Source: Anthonomus grandis grandis (lineage: Eukaryota > Arthropoda > Insecta > Coleoptera > Curculionidae). From it: a stretch of 64,000 bases of DNA. This document shows, piece after piece, positions 20,664-32,769 of the stretch (its first letter is position 1; each line of letters begins with the position of its first letter). Under the pieces are notes generated by a model. It saw only the letters and a program-made list of their open reading frames with translations. It made no database searches and was not told the origin of the DNA. The translations under genes and the position numbers were made by a program. Where the stretch lies: assembly GCF_022605725.1 (NCBI RefSeq), contig NC_065548.1, positions 45,191,131 to 45,255,130 of the forward strand, written 5' to 3'.

Positions 20664-22056
20664 ATGGCGCAATTAAGGGTAAGTCAAATCAATCTCCAAC
20701 ATAGTCGAAATGCAACTGCCGAATTGGCGAGCATCATGACTGGTAAGGCTGGAGAAATTGTATTAATACAAGAACTTTACTTTTTTAGGGAACAAATAAG
20801 AGGACTAGGGGCCACCATTTAAACTTATAGCCGGTGTTGAAGGAGACCAGAGGCCCAGAACAAGTCTCTTAGCATCCAGGGAGCTTCAACTAACATCTTT
20901 ACCACAAGTAAGCTCTAAGGATGCTACGGCAGCTCTGCTGGAGTACACCGTAAATGGCACAAAATATAAGTTAATAATATGCAGTTTATATCTTCCGTAT
21001 GATAATGGACAACTTCCCCCGACGGAAGAACTAAAAAGGGTAATAAAATATAGTAGGGATAGTGGTTTTCCATTAATCGCGGGGTGTGACGCAAACGCGC
21101 ACAACATTGTATGGCGAAGTACGGATACCAGCGAGGGGTACGGCATTATTAGAATATTATGTAGTATCCGAAAACCTTGAGGTAACAAACGTATATGCGG
21201 AATCGACTTTTGTCAATAGAGTTAGACAAGAGGTTATCGACATAACGCTAGTAACACGGTCATTTGCGGAAAGGGTTGAAAACTGGAGAGTATCACAGGA
21301 CATAACAATGTCCGACCATAGAATGATCCGATTTGAAATCGGTTCGGATAAGGAGGAACAGCCCCTTAAGAGAAACCCCAGGGCTACTGACTGGACCAAA
21401 TTTAAAGAGGGTCTTGTTCAGTCCATGGGTACTCTCGGTGGAGCCATATCCTCCAAAGAGGAACTAGATACAGAAGTAGTACGGCTAAACAGTATACTCA
21501 TCAGTTCTTACGAGGCCACATGTCCTCCCAGGAGAGCTGGCAACAAGAGACTCCCTTGTGGAATGACATTTTGAACCGTCTCAAAAAAAAAGTAAGTAGG
21601 TCGCACCACCGCGCTCTCAAGGGGGGAACTCAAGAGAACTGGGATTCATACTTAACAGCTAGAAGAAAATTCAAAAACAAAGTCCGACGATGTAAAAGAG
21701 ACTGCTGGCGCAAGTTCTGTGGAGAGATGGAATCTCTCTCAGACACAGCCCGTCTTCTGAAGCTACTGGACTCTGTCAGGAAAACCGAGATAGGATGCCT
21801 GAAGAAAGGTGAACTATGGACCTTAAACAAAGAAGAGACCATCGAGCTTGTCCTTAAAACTCACTTTCCTGGAGAAGGAAATGCTGCACCTTGGGGCGAG
21901 GAACCAGATCCGGAGCCGGACTGGAACCTCGCCAAAAACATAGTAACAAACGAATCCATCGCTTGGGCAGTGGGTGAGTTTAGTCCATATAAGGCTGCGG
22001 GACCTGACGGAATCATACCCATGATGTTGCAAGTAGGCCTCGAAACCGCACTGCCT
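20664..22056 (+). pseudogene. LINE ORF2: endonuclease and start of reverse transcriptase
   Basis: The AP-type endonuclease begins LRVSQINLQHSRNATAEL with the catalytic Glu in VLIQELYF. After a frameshift it continues through the catalytic Asp/Asn of IAGCDANAHNIVW, and after another through the WRVSQDITMSDHRMIRF (SDH) end. The linker (21520 on) leads to the first RT block, FSPYKAAGPDGIIPMMLQ, which breaks off at ALPYL. The QINLQHS opening is typical of LOA/R1 relatives. At least two frameshifts and truncation before the YxDD box make it dead. Confidence 0.75.
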
Positions 22057-23453
22057 TACTTAATGCTCAAAATGAGCACCATTTACTTGTTGGCAAAGCC
22101 CAAGACGATAATAAAATTCGTTTCTGACATTTTCTAACACTTCTGGAGATATTTGTCGGATTTCTTGCCTAATAAGTTCTTTGAGTTCGTCTAGGTTTCC
22201 TGGTTTACTCATATAAATTTGACTTTTCAAATGTCCCCACAGAAAAAAATCAAGTGGGGTGAGATCGGGAGAACGTGCCGGCCAGTCGATTGCACCCCTT
22301 CTACCAATCCATCTGTTTGGAAAATTGTCATCTAAATACTGGCGTACATTACGAGCATAATGTGGGGGAGCACCATCTTGTTGCATCCAGATTCTTTCAG
22401 CATACAAATCTGGATCGAGCTGACTCGGATATAAGGCACGTAAGACTGGAACTAGTTCATGTTCAAGAAATTCTAGATATCTTTCCCCAGTTAAAGTATC
22501 ATTGAAGAATATGGGCCCTATAACTTGCCTGCCAATTATGCCAGCCCAAACATTAGTTTTCTGGGGATATTGTGTATTAGTTTCCCTTACCCAGTGTGGG
22601 TTCTCGTCAGACCAGTAGGGACAGTTCTGCTTATTAACATGGCCATTTAGGGTGAATGTAGCCTCATCAGAAAAAAGGATCCACTCCGAAGATATGCGAT
22701 TTTTGTCAATGGCGTTCATCATTAATTTACAGAACTGAACTCTGCGATCTGGATCATCTTCCAATCATTCTTGAACGGGTTGCATTTTATAAGGTCGTTT
22801 GTTTGCACTTTTTAAAAATTTTATCACAGATTTATGATGAATAGAGTTTTCGCGAGCTACTCTTCCGGCTGCAGCTACTCTTCTGACCGGATTTTCTTCC
22901 ATCGCTAACAATACATTTAATTGGGTGTTTTCATCGATTTTAGAAGACCTTTGTCTTGAAACATCCCTCACGTGCCCAACTTCTCGAAATCTGCTTTCGA
23001 TTTTACTAACCGTACCTTGGTTAATAGGTGGCAAATCTGGATATTTCTGCCTGAATAAGTGGACAACCTCTAGCTGAGTACCACTTCTGTCCCCATAACC
23101 AATCATCATTAAGATTTCAATCTTGTGGGATTCGGATAAATAGGGCATTTTTTCAATATAAGTTAACTTATTTAGCAAATGGTTGAAATTCACTTTAACA
23201 GTGACACTACAACAATGTCAAGAAATGTCTCGATACCAATAGAATAAACAAACACGCCAAAAATTTACCAACACAAAATATTTCGAGACTTTTAATAATT
23301 TAATGGTTTTTTTTTTTCGTATTTCTCCTTTAGATAATCACAAAAGTAAATAGGGCAATTCAATCAGGAAAAAAGGCTCTTTTCAATGAGAGTTTAAAAA
23401 AAGTGGCTTTCCATTTGAAAAAAAAAAGTTGGGGTTAATTTGGACCCCCCCTG
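22057..23453 (-). mobile_element. Mariner element 1, 3' end lost
   Basis: On the minus strand the 5' end is CAGGGGGGGTCCAAATTAAC at 23453, flanked by TA (23454-23455). The opposite end is missing: sequence stops at the transposase stop codon, where LINE sequence begins. An empty-site TA on that side cannot be found. Confidence 0.75.
22060..23193 (-). pseudogene. Mariner transposase 1 (DD41D-type)
   Basis: An N-terminal HTH half (LSESHKIEILMMIGYGD, RRVAAAGRVARENSIHHKSV) runs to MQPVQE, is interrupted by a TGA at about 22763, and resumes in the same frame with LEDDPDRRVQFCKLMM. The catalytic core shows FSDEATFTLNG, MQQDGAPPHYARNV and RSPDLTPLDFFLWGHLKS. Counting from the second Asp to the third (PLDFF) gives 41 residues, unlike the DD34D of classic mariner. 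Apart from the nonsense codon the product is complete. Transposases of this type excise and insert at TA dinucleotides. Confidence 0.85.
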
Positions 23454-23603
23454 TAGGTGAAAAAATACAAAAACTATCTTGAAATGTGAAAAAAAATAAA
23501 CAAAAATCGACGGGTCTCAGGAAATTTGTGAGATAAAATTTGATTAGTTTTAACTGAATTTATTCCAGTTAAAGTCACCACACTGTATATATATATGCAT
23601 ATA

Positions 23604-25768
23604 CAGGGTGTCAATTTGAAAACTTCCCACCCCTATTATCTCGAAACGGGTTAGGTTTTTATAAAATCGCTAGGACACGTCGATTTTATTATCGAGGGGG
23701 AACAATTTTTATGCAGAAATCACTTCGCCTCTTTCAACCCCCTACCCCCCAGAACCTCCCTCTCAAAAATCTTAAATGGCAATAGGGGTTGAGTGATACC
23801 TCATTTGAAAGAACTTTTTATTCTCTACATTTTGGCACCTTATTTTTTAAATTTGAGTGCTGCGTTGCCAAGTTAGGGTTATTTAAACATTGTTAAATTA
23901 CTTATTATTAAACATTATTCCAGTAAGTGTTTTAATTACGTTGAAGCTATGATTTCTATTGGAACGTGTTTGACCATAAAGCGAACCGGTGCATTTCTCA
24001 CTGAAAGTGTTTATGAATCCGACAAATTCTTTTGGTCATGAAAGATAAACATTTAATTTTTTTTCTTTTTTGTTTATTTTCGTTTGCAATGAAATTCGTC
24101 TCAATACAGTTCGATGATATGATCCGAAATTTAAAATAGTATTTAGTGAACTTTCCTACCAGTCAATGTCACTAGGTATTTAAATCAGTTAAAATTTATT
24201 TCGATAATTTGTGTGTTATTGTTAGTTACTATGGTATACACGCTTAGGCAAAGAATTGAAATGATTTTTATTTATGGCGAGCAAGGAAGATGCGCAAGAA
24301 GAACGGCAGAAGTTTTTAATAATAGAAATCCTAATAGTAATGTAAGTCACAGATACATTTTGGACGTAGTAGCTAAATTTAATGAAACGGGTTCAGTTGG
24401 AAACAAAAAAAGGGCAAGTCGGCGTGTTTTAAACGAAGATGCTCAAGTAGAGATTTTGGGAACATTCGTTGCAGAACCCACCAATTCTCTCCGTACAGTA
24501 GCACGTCTAACTGGAATGTCACATGAAACTGTACGACGAGCATTACAGTTACATAAATATCATCCGTACAAGATGCAAATTTTACAGGAACTTCATGAGG
24601 ACGATTTTGATAGGAGAATAGAGTTTTGCGAAATTATGTCCAACTTAATAAACACTCGTGCAATTGTGGTAAGCAACATTTGCTTCAGTGATGAATGAAC
24701 CTTTTTCCTAAACGGCCATGTCAATAGACAGAATTGTCGATACTGGAGTGAGGACAATCCCCACATTTTCAGAGAGGGTGCTACACAGCGGCCACAAAAA
24801 ATTAATGTTTGGGCCGGTATTCTTGGAAATGCTGTTATAGGACCGTTGTTTATTGAAGAAAACTTAACTGGAGAGCTCTACTTACACCTACTTGAAGATG
24901 TAATTGATCCTTTGATAACAACTGAACTGGAAAATCAAGTTGGTAACATTTTGCAAGAAAACGAACTACACTTTCAGCAAGATGGAGCTACGCCGCATTA
25001 TTTTCGGCCAGTGCGGGAGTGGTTAATTAACAGATTCCCTAACCAATGGATTGGTAGAAGGGGACCGATAGAATGGCCTGCTAGGTCACCAGACTTAACG
25101 CCGTTAGATTTTTTTTTATGGGGGCACATAAAATCGGTTGTTTACAAAACTCAGCCTGATGATATCGAAGATTTAAAAAGAAGAATTACAGAGGCAAGTA
25201 GGGCTATTCCAGAAGAGGTATTTCAGAATGTTCGGGAAAAATTTGATAATAGACTTTATTTTTGTTTGGAGAAAAATGGAGAACACTTTGAACACCTCTT
25301 AAAGTAGATGTGTTAATAAAATAAATTTTAGGCGTGCTTTTGTAAAGACCATAATTGTAACGGCTATGCAAATATTTAGTAAAAATAATATTAACCTAAA
25401 TAACATGTTTCAATGCAAATCATAGCTTTAACGTAATTAAAACACTTACAGGAATAATGTTTAATAATAAGTAATTTAACAATGTTTAAATAACCCTAAC
25501 TTGGCAACGCAGCACTCAAATTTAAAAAATAAGGTGCCAAAATGTAGAGAATAAAAAGTTCTTTCAAATGAGGTATCACTCAACCCCTATTGCCATTTAA
25601 GATTTTTGAGAGGGAGGTTCTGGGGGGTAGGGGGTTGAAAGAGGCGAAGTGATTTCTACATAAAAATTGTTCCCCCTCGATAATAAAATCGACGTGTCCT
25701 AGCGATTTTATAAAAACCTAACCCGTTTCGAGATAATAGGGGTGGGAAGTTTTCAAATTGACACCCTG
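23604..25768 (+). mobile_element. Mariner element 2 with 352-bp inverted repeats
   Basis: CAGGGTGTCAATTTGAAAAC at 23604 is mirrored by GTTTTCAAATTGACACCCTG ending at 25768. The repeats remain near-identical for 352 bases (23604-23955 and 25417-25768). TA flanks both sides (23602-23603 and 25769-25770). Total length is 2,165 bases. The right end abuts the DIRS recombinase fragment. Confidence 0.9.
24231..25307 (+). pseudogene. Mariner transposase 2 (DD41D-type), one nonsense codon
   Basis: ATG at 24231 gives MVYTLRQRIEMIFIYGEQGR, a mariner HTH region (VARLTGMSHETVRRALQL), then SNICFSDE followed by TGA at 24696-24698 exactly next to the first catalytic Asp. The same frame continues TFFLNGHVNRQNCRYW, HFQQDGATPHYFRPVREW and WPARSPDLTPLDFFLWGH, ending NGEHFEHLLK. 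Spacing between the second and third Asp is again 41. With the single TGA the product would be 358 codons long, so this copy is one change from a full-length frame. It shares motifs with transposase 1 but is clearly a different lineage. Confidence 0.85.
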
Positions 25769-25784
25769 TATGTCTATGAACATT

Positions 25785-26665
25785 TTATATTAAGCTATTT
25801 ATAATACAATTTGTAAAACTGCTGGGGTCTTTTACTAAAGGTAGGTTATAAAACCTATTAAATACCATCGACTTCTCAGTCCATCCTGCTGTATTGCGAA
25901 TTAGATCAATATCTAAGCCTGCTCTTGCGGCTGAAGAAGTCGAGGTAGGCCTTATGCTATACCCTTTCAATATTTTGGTATTAATATTACTCTTCCCAAG
26001 AACTTCTTTTACCCACCTACTTATAGATTGTGTAGAGGCAGGATGAAAAGGTTTTTTAAAAGTTAATATAAGTGCCTCCTCTTGAAGGCGATACTGAGAA
26101 GTAATTTCTAAATAATGTTTTAAGGTGGTAGCTACACAAAGTTCTGGTTTATCGTTAAAGAATGAGTAAACCAAATATGGTTGTTTCTTGCCAATACCTG
26201 AAGTTTTTAATTTAGCGGGTATTCTGATCTGAATTTTTTCGGAACTACGGAAAATATTACCTATTTCAATTTTTGATATTGTTTACACTCGTTGACCAGA
26301 TGTTAATAATAGTAGTGTAACCAGTTTTAATGTTAAATCTTTTATTGTTAATTGTTGTAAAGGAACTAACGAGGCCAAGTATCCTAAAACGGGGCTAGGA
26401 TCCCATGTAGTCGAATAACGAGGAGAACTGGGCTTTTTATTGTAAATTCCTTTAAAAAATCGTTTTAAAACACTTTCCTCTTCACTTTTAAAATGAAAAT
26501 ATTAAAGAAAAAGCAGGTCTCCTCTATTGAAATTCTCAAGAAGAAATTCCAAAATTAAATTAGTATTAAAGTTTTAGGGATCTAATTGTTTTTCTGAGCA
26601 AAAGTTCCACCATCTTTTGTATCAAATGTTGTATTGTTTTAAGGTATCGTCTGCTACTGAAGCTA
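25785..26665 (-). pseudogene. DIRS-type tyrosine recombinase
   Basis: The minus strand reads LASVADDTLKQYN and LEFLLENFNRG (core-binding domain), then EEESVLKRFFKGIYNKKPSS, LVTLLLLTSGQRV with the first catalytic Arg, a TAA, then FNDKPELCVATTLKHYLEIT. The C-terminal half has ISRWVKEVLGKSN, YSIRPTSTSSAARAGLDI, IRNTAGWTEKSMVFNRFYN. DIRS elements use such a recombinase instead of an integrase. The usual HxxR box is YSIR here (His to Tyr), while the nucleophile-position Tyr (RFYN) remains. Several stops and frameshifts are present. Confidence 0.8.
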
Positions 26666-26669
26666 ACAT

Positions 26670-28674
26670 TGTGGCAATTTTTCTACCCTATGGATATTTT
26701 TTTTTGCCTTATAAATGCACGGCAACATTTAGTCTGGTGAGCGTGGTGGTGGGCAGATCATCCCTCCCTTTTTATACTTACTGATTTCATCTTTGGACGC
26801 CACTTAATTTAATTAAAGTTTATTTAAATTTTATAATTAAAGATGTTGTTTATAATTAAGTAAATCAAGAAACTTAATTATGTTTTTTTTTTAAAGCAAT
26901 AGTCTGGACTGGTATCAACTTCAAGTGAAACGGTTTATTTTAATTTTTTAACAAAATTTATTTTATACCCTAGATGTCAACTGAAACATTGCATTCCGTG
27001 CGGTCAATAAAATACTTACAACTATTTACAAATGGTGGTGTGATAATGATAAAAAAAAATGGATAAAAAAGATACTGAAAATAGTGATAGTAACACTCAA
27101 ATATCACAAAGAGAACGTGTAGCTCTATGGGTTTATATTAAATTAAAATGGGAATATGACATTAATTATATGACGTTAAACCTGGGGAAAATTCATGAAT
27201 TCTCTGCGCAGGAAAAAAGGATTAAATAGACAGTACGCACAGGGCTAGTTATAAATCAAAATATGTGTACCACAAAAATAAATACCACAATCAATCAAAA
27301 TAGAATAAATAAATCATTAAACCAAGTTCATATAAGTATGATGAAATTTTACCAACTCCGCCACGCAGCTTAAACACTTCCTGCTCGGCGTTACTGCGTA
27401 GGAATGCTAGGGAAGCATTATCCAGCGATTGACAGGCCTGAAGGCATGGCCTTAGGTGGATGAGGATGAAGGTCAGCAGTCTGGAAGCAGTAAGGGTTGA
27501 AGGCAGGGCTCGGCGTTGAAAATGGCGTCAGGCAGTATGGCAGCAATCACGTGGTTGGGGCAGGTAAAAGTAGACAGAATGACATAAGGACTAAGGACTA
27601 AGCAATAAGTAAGAAGGACCCCCCAAAAATATCAATCAAAGATATTTTGTGGCGTAGAATTATCAACCTTCGTTAAAGTTGATTGGGCAGCAACGCAGGA
27701 CGAAGGAATCTCTAAATAAAGGAACGAATACCTGATTTAAAGACACTTACAAAGGAACTACGTGCTACTTACGTGATGTCATGGAAAAACTCAAAAATCA
27801 CAAAATCAGATAAACCACGCCCGTCAGCAAAAGGAAAACTACATCGGTAGATGCAGTGCGAAAAATAAGTAAGTTTAAAATACTAACACATCCCGAAATG
27901 GAAAACTTTACTTGATTCGCCCTTTTTTCTAGGCAAAATTAGAACGACTTGTCAGATCTTTGGTCGCACGCCAAAAAAAAAGATGGATGGGCATCAAGGT
28001 TCATCTTGGTGCTTAGTGACCTCCCACCACCGAACCATTGCCGTTGTTGCCAACGTACCTTTTACCAGGAAAAGGAATAGAGCTACTAGGAAATCTACAT
28101 AAATAATTATTAACTGAAGAACATAAACCAGTACCTATCAAAATCCAAATCAAATAATGATATGATTCTCAATCAATAATGATAATGATTTTAATTCATT
28201 TTGAATAATGAAAATAATAAGATCAGCCGCTTTTCCGTTCCAGCACAATATGGCAACTCTGAACCTTAACCCGAAGATCGATATGCGCTGATTGTTTAAA
28301 GCAAGGTCAAGTTAGATTGGATTTTGTTTATGCATTTTTTGATGATAAAATACTTAAATACAAACGTAAACTGTGTTGTTAATAATAAAATATGTAACAC
28401 AATATAAAAAACAGGTTTAATGATGTCGAAATAAATTAAAAGTACTTCAAGAGTCTATTTAATTATTTAAAAGTCCCTTGAACTTTTAGGCAACACACAG
28501 TACATACTTTGTTTAAATTACGGATACCTCCGAAAGCGATGTTGCCGAGATTAACATAAATAAATTAGAATAATTAATAAACAATATTCTTTCCAAATTA
28601 AAGTAAACTAAATAAAAAGAAAGTATGCAGTATTTTTTTAACATGATGCTAAGGGAACAAAAAAAAATGCTACA
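26670..28674 (-). repeat. 2.0-kb solo LTR inserted in the DIRS element, ACAT target duplication
   Basis: The segment is bounded by ACAT at 26666-26669 and 28675-28678. On the minus strand it begins TGTAGCATTTTT and ends TTGCCACA (TG...CA). Removing it and one ACAT restores the DIRS frame LPIMLASVADDTLKQYN exactly. The ends resemble those of the gypsy element 2 LTR (TGTAGCGTTTTA...TACGCCACA), so it is probably a related LTR left after LTR-LTR recombination. Inside are a moderately GC-rich stretch (27360-27560) and a 56-codon frame at 27059-27229 (+) of unknown meaning. Confidence 0.75.
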
Positions 28675-28678
28675 ACAT

Positions 28679-29605
28679 AATTGGAAGAGCAGTATCCGTA
28701 ATCCCTTTTCTTTTTAACGATTCCCTGACAACTTCTCTGCTACCAGGGAAAGGTTCTAATAAAGGGGGTGAGTTCCTCTGAAAGGAGAAAATACTAAATA
28801 TTTATCGGGAGCAATATGTATAGGTTCTTCAATTAGAAGTTCTAAAAATACGGGATACTATAGCTGCATAGTCCAATTTGGAGCAATTAAAATACCAGTG
28901 GCTTTTTCATAAATAATTTTTTGTATAACTCTATCAATTAATAAAAAAGGGGGAAATGCATAAAAATAATATGGATGCCAACTTATAGTAAATGCATCCA
29001 CACAAAGGCAGTCTGGATCGGGGCCCTAAGAAATATAATTCTCACATTTTATATTTTGCTTTGAGGCAAATAGATCAACTTCTGGTTACCCGAATGTTTT
29101 TATAATTTTTGAAATTACAACATCATTTAACTGAAATTCGGTATTGTGAGTTTTATTTCGAGATAAAATATCCGCTTTAGTATTTCGAGAAGTGTTAATA
29201 TATGAAGCCGATATAACAATATTCTTTGATTCACACCATTCCCAGATGAGGCCTGTTATTTTGTTTAAATGAGGATGTCGAATACTACCCATCCGATTTA
29301 TACACGCAATTGCCGTAACGTTGTCAATTCGAAGCAAAATTCTGCAATTTAAGTATTCTCTTGCCAAAGATTTAAGACCGTAATATGCAGCGCATAATTC
29401 CAACCAGTTTATTTATATGTCTCCCTACTTCGTCTTTTCACCAAAAACCTTTTGCTTCTATATCACCACACCATGCGCCCCAACCTGTTTCTGATGCATC
29501 AGAATAAATTTCAAAACGAAAGGCTGGTGGTTTTATTGGTTTTATAGCTCTAGAAATTTTTGCCAGCCACCAATCGATTTCCGGGATTATGTTTTCTGAA
29601 ATGTA
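28679..29605 (-). pseudogene. DIRS RNase H region
   Basis: Reading down the minus strand: ISENIIPEIDWWLAKISRAI, FEIYSDASETGWGAWCGDIE (the RNase H Asp in SDAS), a TGA, LCAAYYGLKSLAREYLNC, LLRIDNVTAIACINRMGS, SASYINTSRNTKADILSR, then PEVDLFASKQNIKCENYIS and YYFYAFPPFLLIDRVIQKII, the conserved C-terminal extension of DIRS RNase H. It is split from its RT part by mariner 3 and gypsy 2, and from its recombinase by the solo LTR. Several stops are present. Confidence 0.8.
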
Positions 29606-30902
29606 TGGGGTGTCCAAATAAGAAAGGACGCCAGCTGTATCTCGGAAACTATTCATCGCACAGCGCTGAAAAAAAATTTTCTTAAGAAAAGTGGCCAAAA
29701 AAAATGGCTGGAAAATATTTACAAGTTCCTAAGACTACCACAAGAGAGCGTAACTGCACAGTAATTTCAAAAAAAATCAAATTTCGTTTAAAATAGCCAG
29801 TATTAGGTACCATTTTGAAAACATCAGAACAATCTTCATTAATTTTGCCTTAATTTGGCTAAAGAATTTTCTTCATATCTCCAATGAGAAGGGTGGGGGA
29901 AGATTATAAATAATGCAACTTTTTAATCAGCCTGTACTCAGATTCTTTATTAAAAGTAATTCAAGTGGGTACTCGTTTAAAAGGAAAAATTCAAAGGGCT
30001 TTCAAAATAGGCACCTGTCAATGTCACTTTGTTTTCAGTGAAGTCGTCAGAGGGCGTTGTTTAACAGAGGCTGGGTTTTTAGAGATTTTCTCTAAAAAGT
30101 TAAATGCAATGATATAATTTTTTTACTGGGGTTTCGAAGACTTTAAACATACTAATAAACCAGTAAAAACCGCGTTTTGATATCTCCATTTGTTTTCGAG
30201 TAATTTTAAAATAACCTATTTTTCAAATTTTAAATATAAGTACCTATAATTAATTTAACAAATGATTCGGAATTAGCAGGAATTGACAGATTAGATAAGT
30301 CGGAATAAGTTTGTCTCAGCGTTTTTACATATATTGAGTTGCATTAATATACCGGGGATTCACGGTAGATGGCCTATTAGACGTTTTAGGCGAATGGCAA
30401 TGCCGATCAATCTGAAAAAAAAACGTTACAAAAATTAAACTCTTCCGACTTAATAACAGTTTATTTTAAATGCAATCAGAACTCAACGGATGCCTCTAGA
30501 ATAATATATTTGCTTTGCGGTATCCAGAATAAAGACATTATACGAAAAGGACATTTGCAAGATTAGCTACTCGGTTAGCAGAAAATGGCAATATCCGTTT
30601 ACCTCTTATTGAATCTTCAAAATCCTTCTGACTAAACAATTATAACAAGTAGCGCAAATTAATACTAAATATAAAATAAATAAAATATATAACTAAATCA
30701 ATTTCTTTCAAGATGTTCGAAGTGTCCATCATCGTTACTAATATAGTCGCGTGAACTGCAGCCTCCACTTTGGCAACTGTTGTGCTTGTTACCGCATTTC
30801 TAATCCTGGCTATCATATCATCTCGTATTGTAGGTCTGGTTTGGTAAACGATATTCTTTAGTCTGCCCCACAAATAAAAATCTAGGCAAGTCAGATCAAG
30901 AG
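29606..30902 (-). mobile_element. Mariner element 3, left part, inserted in DIRS
   Basis: The left terminal repeat TGGGGTGTCCAAATAAG starts at 29606 after TA (29604-29605). The other end (CCGGGTATACAAATAAG on the minus strand) survives as 19 bases at 40315-40333, followed by TA. Between TA and TA the DIRS frame resumes exactly (..NKCMY then ISENI..). The right two thirds were removed together with the start of the gypsy 2 5' LTR; the junction is at 30902/30903. Confidence 0.75.
30640..30902 (-). pseudogene. Mariner 3 transposase C-terminal fragment
   Basis: The frame starts at the junction with the gypsy LTR and reads DLTCLDFYLWGRLKNIVYQT, then TIRDDMIARIRNA. This corresponds to the third catalytic Asp region (TPLDFFLWG in mariners 1 and 2) and the C-terminal tail. 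Everything before it is deleted. Confidence 0.75.
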
Positions 30903-31535
30903 ATTTCTTATTTATAATTTTAGTTATTTTTTTTGTTCAGTATTTTTCAGTACCTTTTTTGGTAGTTAAGTAGATATAACTCGGTTAAGGCTGATATGCC
31001 TAAGGTAAAAAGGTTTATGAACTTTCCCCTGCGTAATACAAATATTTACTAAAAAACTTTAATAATTGCAATTTATTTTTCAAGTGCTGAAATCTACCTA
31101 ATAGTGGAATCATAATTTAAATGTTACTTTTGACAAACTTATTTTAATCATATCAACATTATTCATGTTTTAATTCGTAATAAATTATTAACATTTAACA
31201 GATTAGAACATAAGGTGTATATTATCTTTGATGTAAATATAATTTGGTTGTATTGTTAAGATATATTTTTTTGCCTCTTTAAATCTACTTTATCCAGGGT
31301 CGTTTAATTGTTAATTGAAACCTATATACCGTTATAGAAGTGTTTTTCTTAGTTTTCTTTCATTTATTAAAAAAAAAACTAAGTGGCGCCCTCTTATTTA
31401 ATAGTTATAAACAAGATTATATTCTTTAATAATCAGTCATAAGTGAACCTTCGAACAATCCCAAGCCTCCAATAATTCTGAGCTACCGTCTGCAAACTCT
31501 TGGCAAAATAGTAACACTGTAAAGTTTACGCCACA
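30903..31535 (+). repeat. Truncated 5' LTR of gypsy element 2
   Basis: It matches 39684-40314 closely (shared TTTTTCAGTACCTTTTTTGG to TTTACGCCACA). The first ~880 bases of the LTR are missing, replaced by mariner 3 sequence. Confidence 0.85.
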
Positions 31536-31565
31536 GAAAATGACGCCCATAAACGTGGAGCCCAG
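31536..31565 (+). promoter_or_regulatory. Putative degenerate primer-binding site of gypsy element 2
   Basis: AATGACGCCCATAAACGTGG after the LTR resembles a decayed tRNA-Lys-type site (TGGCGCCC-AACGTGGGGC). A non-coding leader of about 1.2 kb follows. Confidence 0.4.
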
Positions 31566-32769
31566 ATTGGCTATTTTTATTGAACTATTTTAATAATCTT
31601 TTAATTTTTTCAAAATATTGATAATACCTTGGATGGGTGGAGTTTTAGAGTGCTTTGAATCTCAAGTAATGCTTATTTTTTTTGAGTAAAGCAAATATCA
31701 AATTTGGTTATAATTTATTGGCCATAATTTTATTAGTAATTGTTGGTATACAGAGTGTATACAATTTGAAGGAAAACCCTTGCTAGGAAAGTGTTTATAT
31801 ATGATATTTTTGATATTTATTGTTTTTTGAGGTATCCTTGTTAAGGACTATGATTTGACAATCTGCGACAATACAGTGTGTTTAGTATATGCTGGGTGTA
31901 TAACAAAGTATGTACTTACTTGCATAGTGTTCAGGGACATTAAGAGGGTTTTAATAATTTTTTAGGGACAAGATATCTTTAATGTTCGAATTGTAATGGA
32001 TCACAATTAGAAAAGTAAAATATTTATTATAAATATCTTTAAATTAAACTTTGAGAAGTTTATACTTGTAAACATTTCACTTCCTTTATTATTCTGGATT
32101 CTCGAAGTATTGCTGAGTAAATGTAAAATTTTTTGGATAGTTGTGGAAATTCACATTTTAATTATACATATACATGGTGTCACCACTTCATTTAGGTTTC
32201 TATATGGCAAATGTATTTAGGATTTGAAATGCTATTCTGACTTATAGTTTTTGGAAGGAACATAATTTATGAGTAACATAAGCATGTGTTATACAAGGTG
32301 ATACAGATTAATAAATTGTTTTAAAACTATTATTCTTCAATTTTGATATACCCAAAACTAATGAGTGCTATTACATACAGTAACATTTAATACTGCAATT
32401 TTTCAAATCTACAGGGTAGAACCAACCCATACTATTTACAATTGTGTTTGATTTGAACAATTAAGCAATTTCATATTTGGAAAAAAACATTAGTTTTGGA
32501 TCACTAAAAGCTTAAATACTTCTGTACAGATTTTTTTTTACAGTCATCCCTTAAACCAAGGTTTATGCATCATTGTGCTACTGACATTGTTTTAATTCTA
32601 CAATTTTTGAGAGATATTGTGGTCTCATATTGTTTTGTCATATAAAGTCAACCTAGATCAATTTCATTTCATTCCATCAAGTTTCTTAGGTGAGGTCATT
32701 TCAGACATTTAATTTTTTTTTGGATTTAATTTTATTCTTGAATTCTTTGGAACAATATTTTTTGACACC

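Larger units (their letters stand above)
19165..22056 (+). mobile_element. LOA/R1-group LINE, 3'-truncated and decayed
   Basis: A GC-rich leader is followed by ORF1 (DUF4780-like) and ORF2 (endonuclease and start of reverse transcriptase). It stops inside the RT domain at 22056, where mariner sequence on the other strand begins. GC content is clearly higher than in flanking DNA. Confidence 0.75.

Noticed and set aside
27059..27229. 56-codon ATG frame inside the solo LTR
   Set aside because: Open but unrecognised and antisense to the LTR orientation; probably chance.
29940..29960. TTAATCAGCCTGTA as a possible MITE end
   Set aside because: No matching inverted partner could be located.
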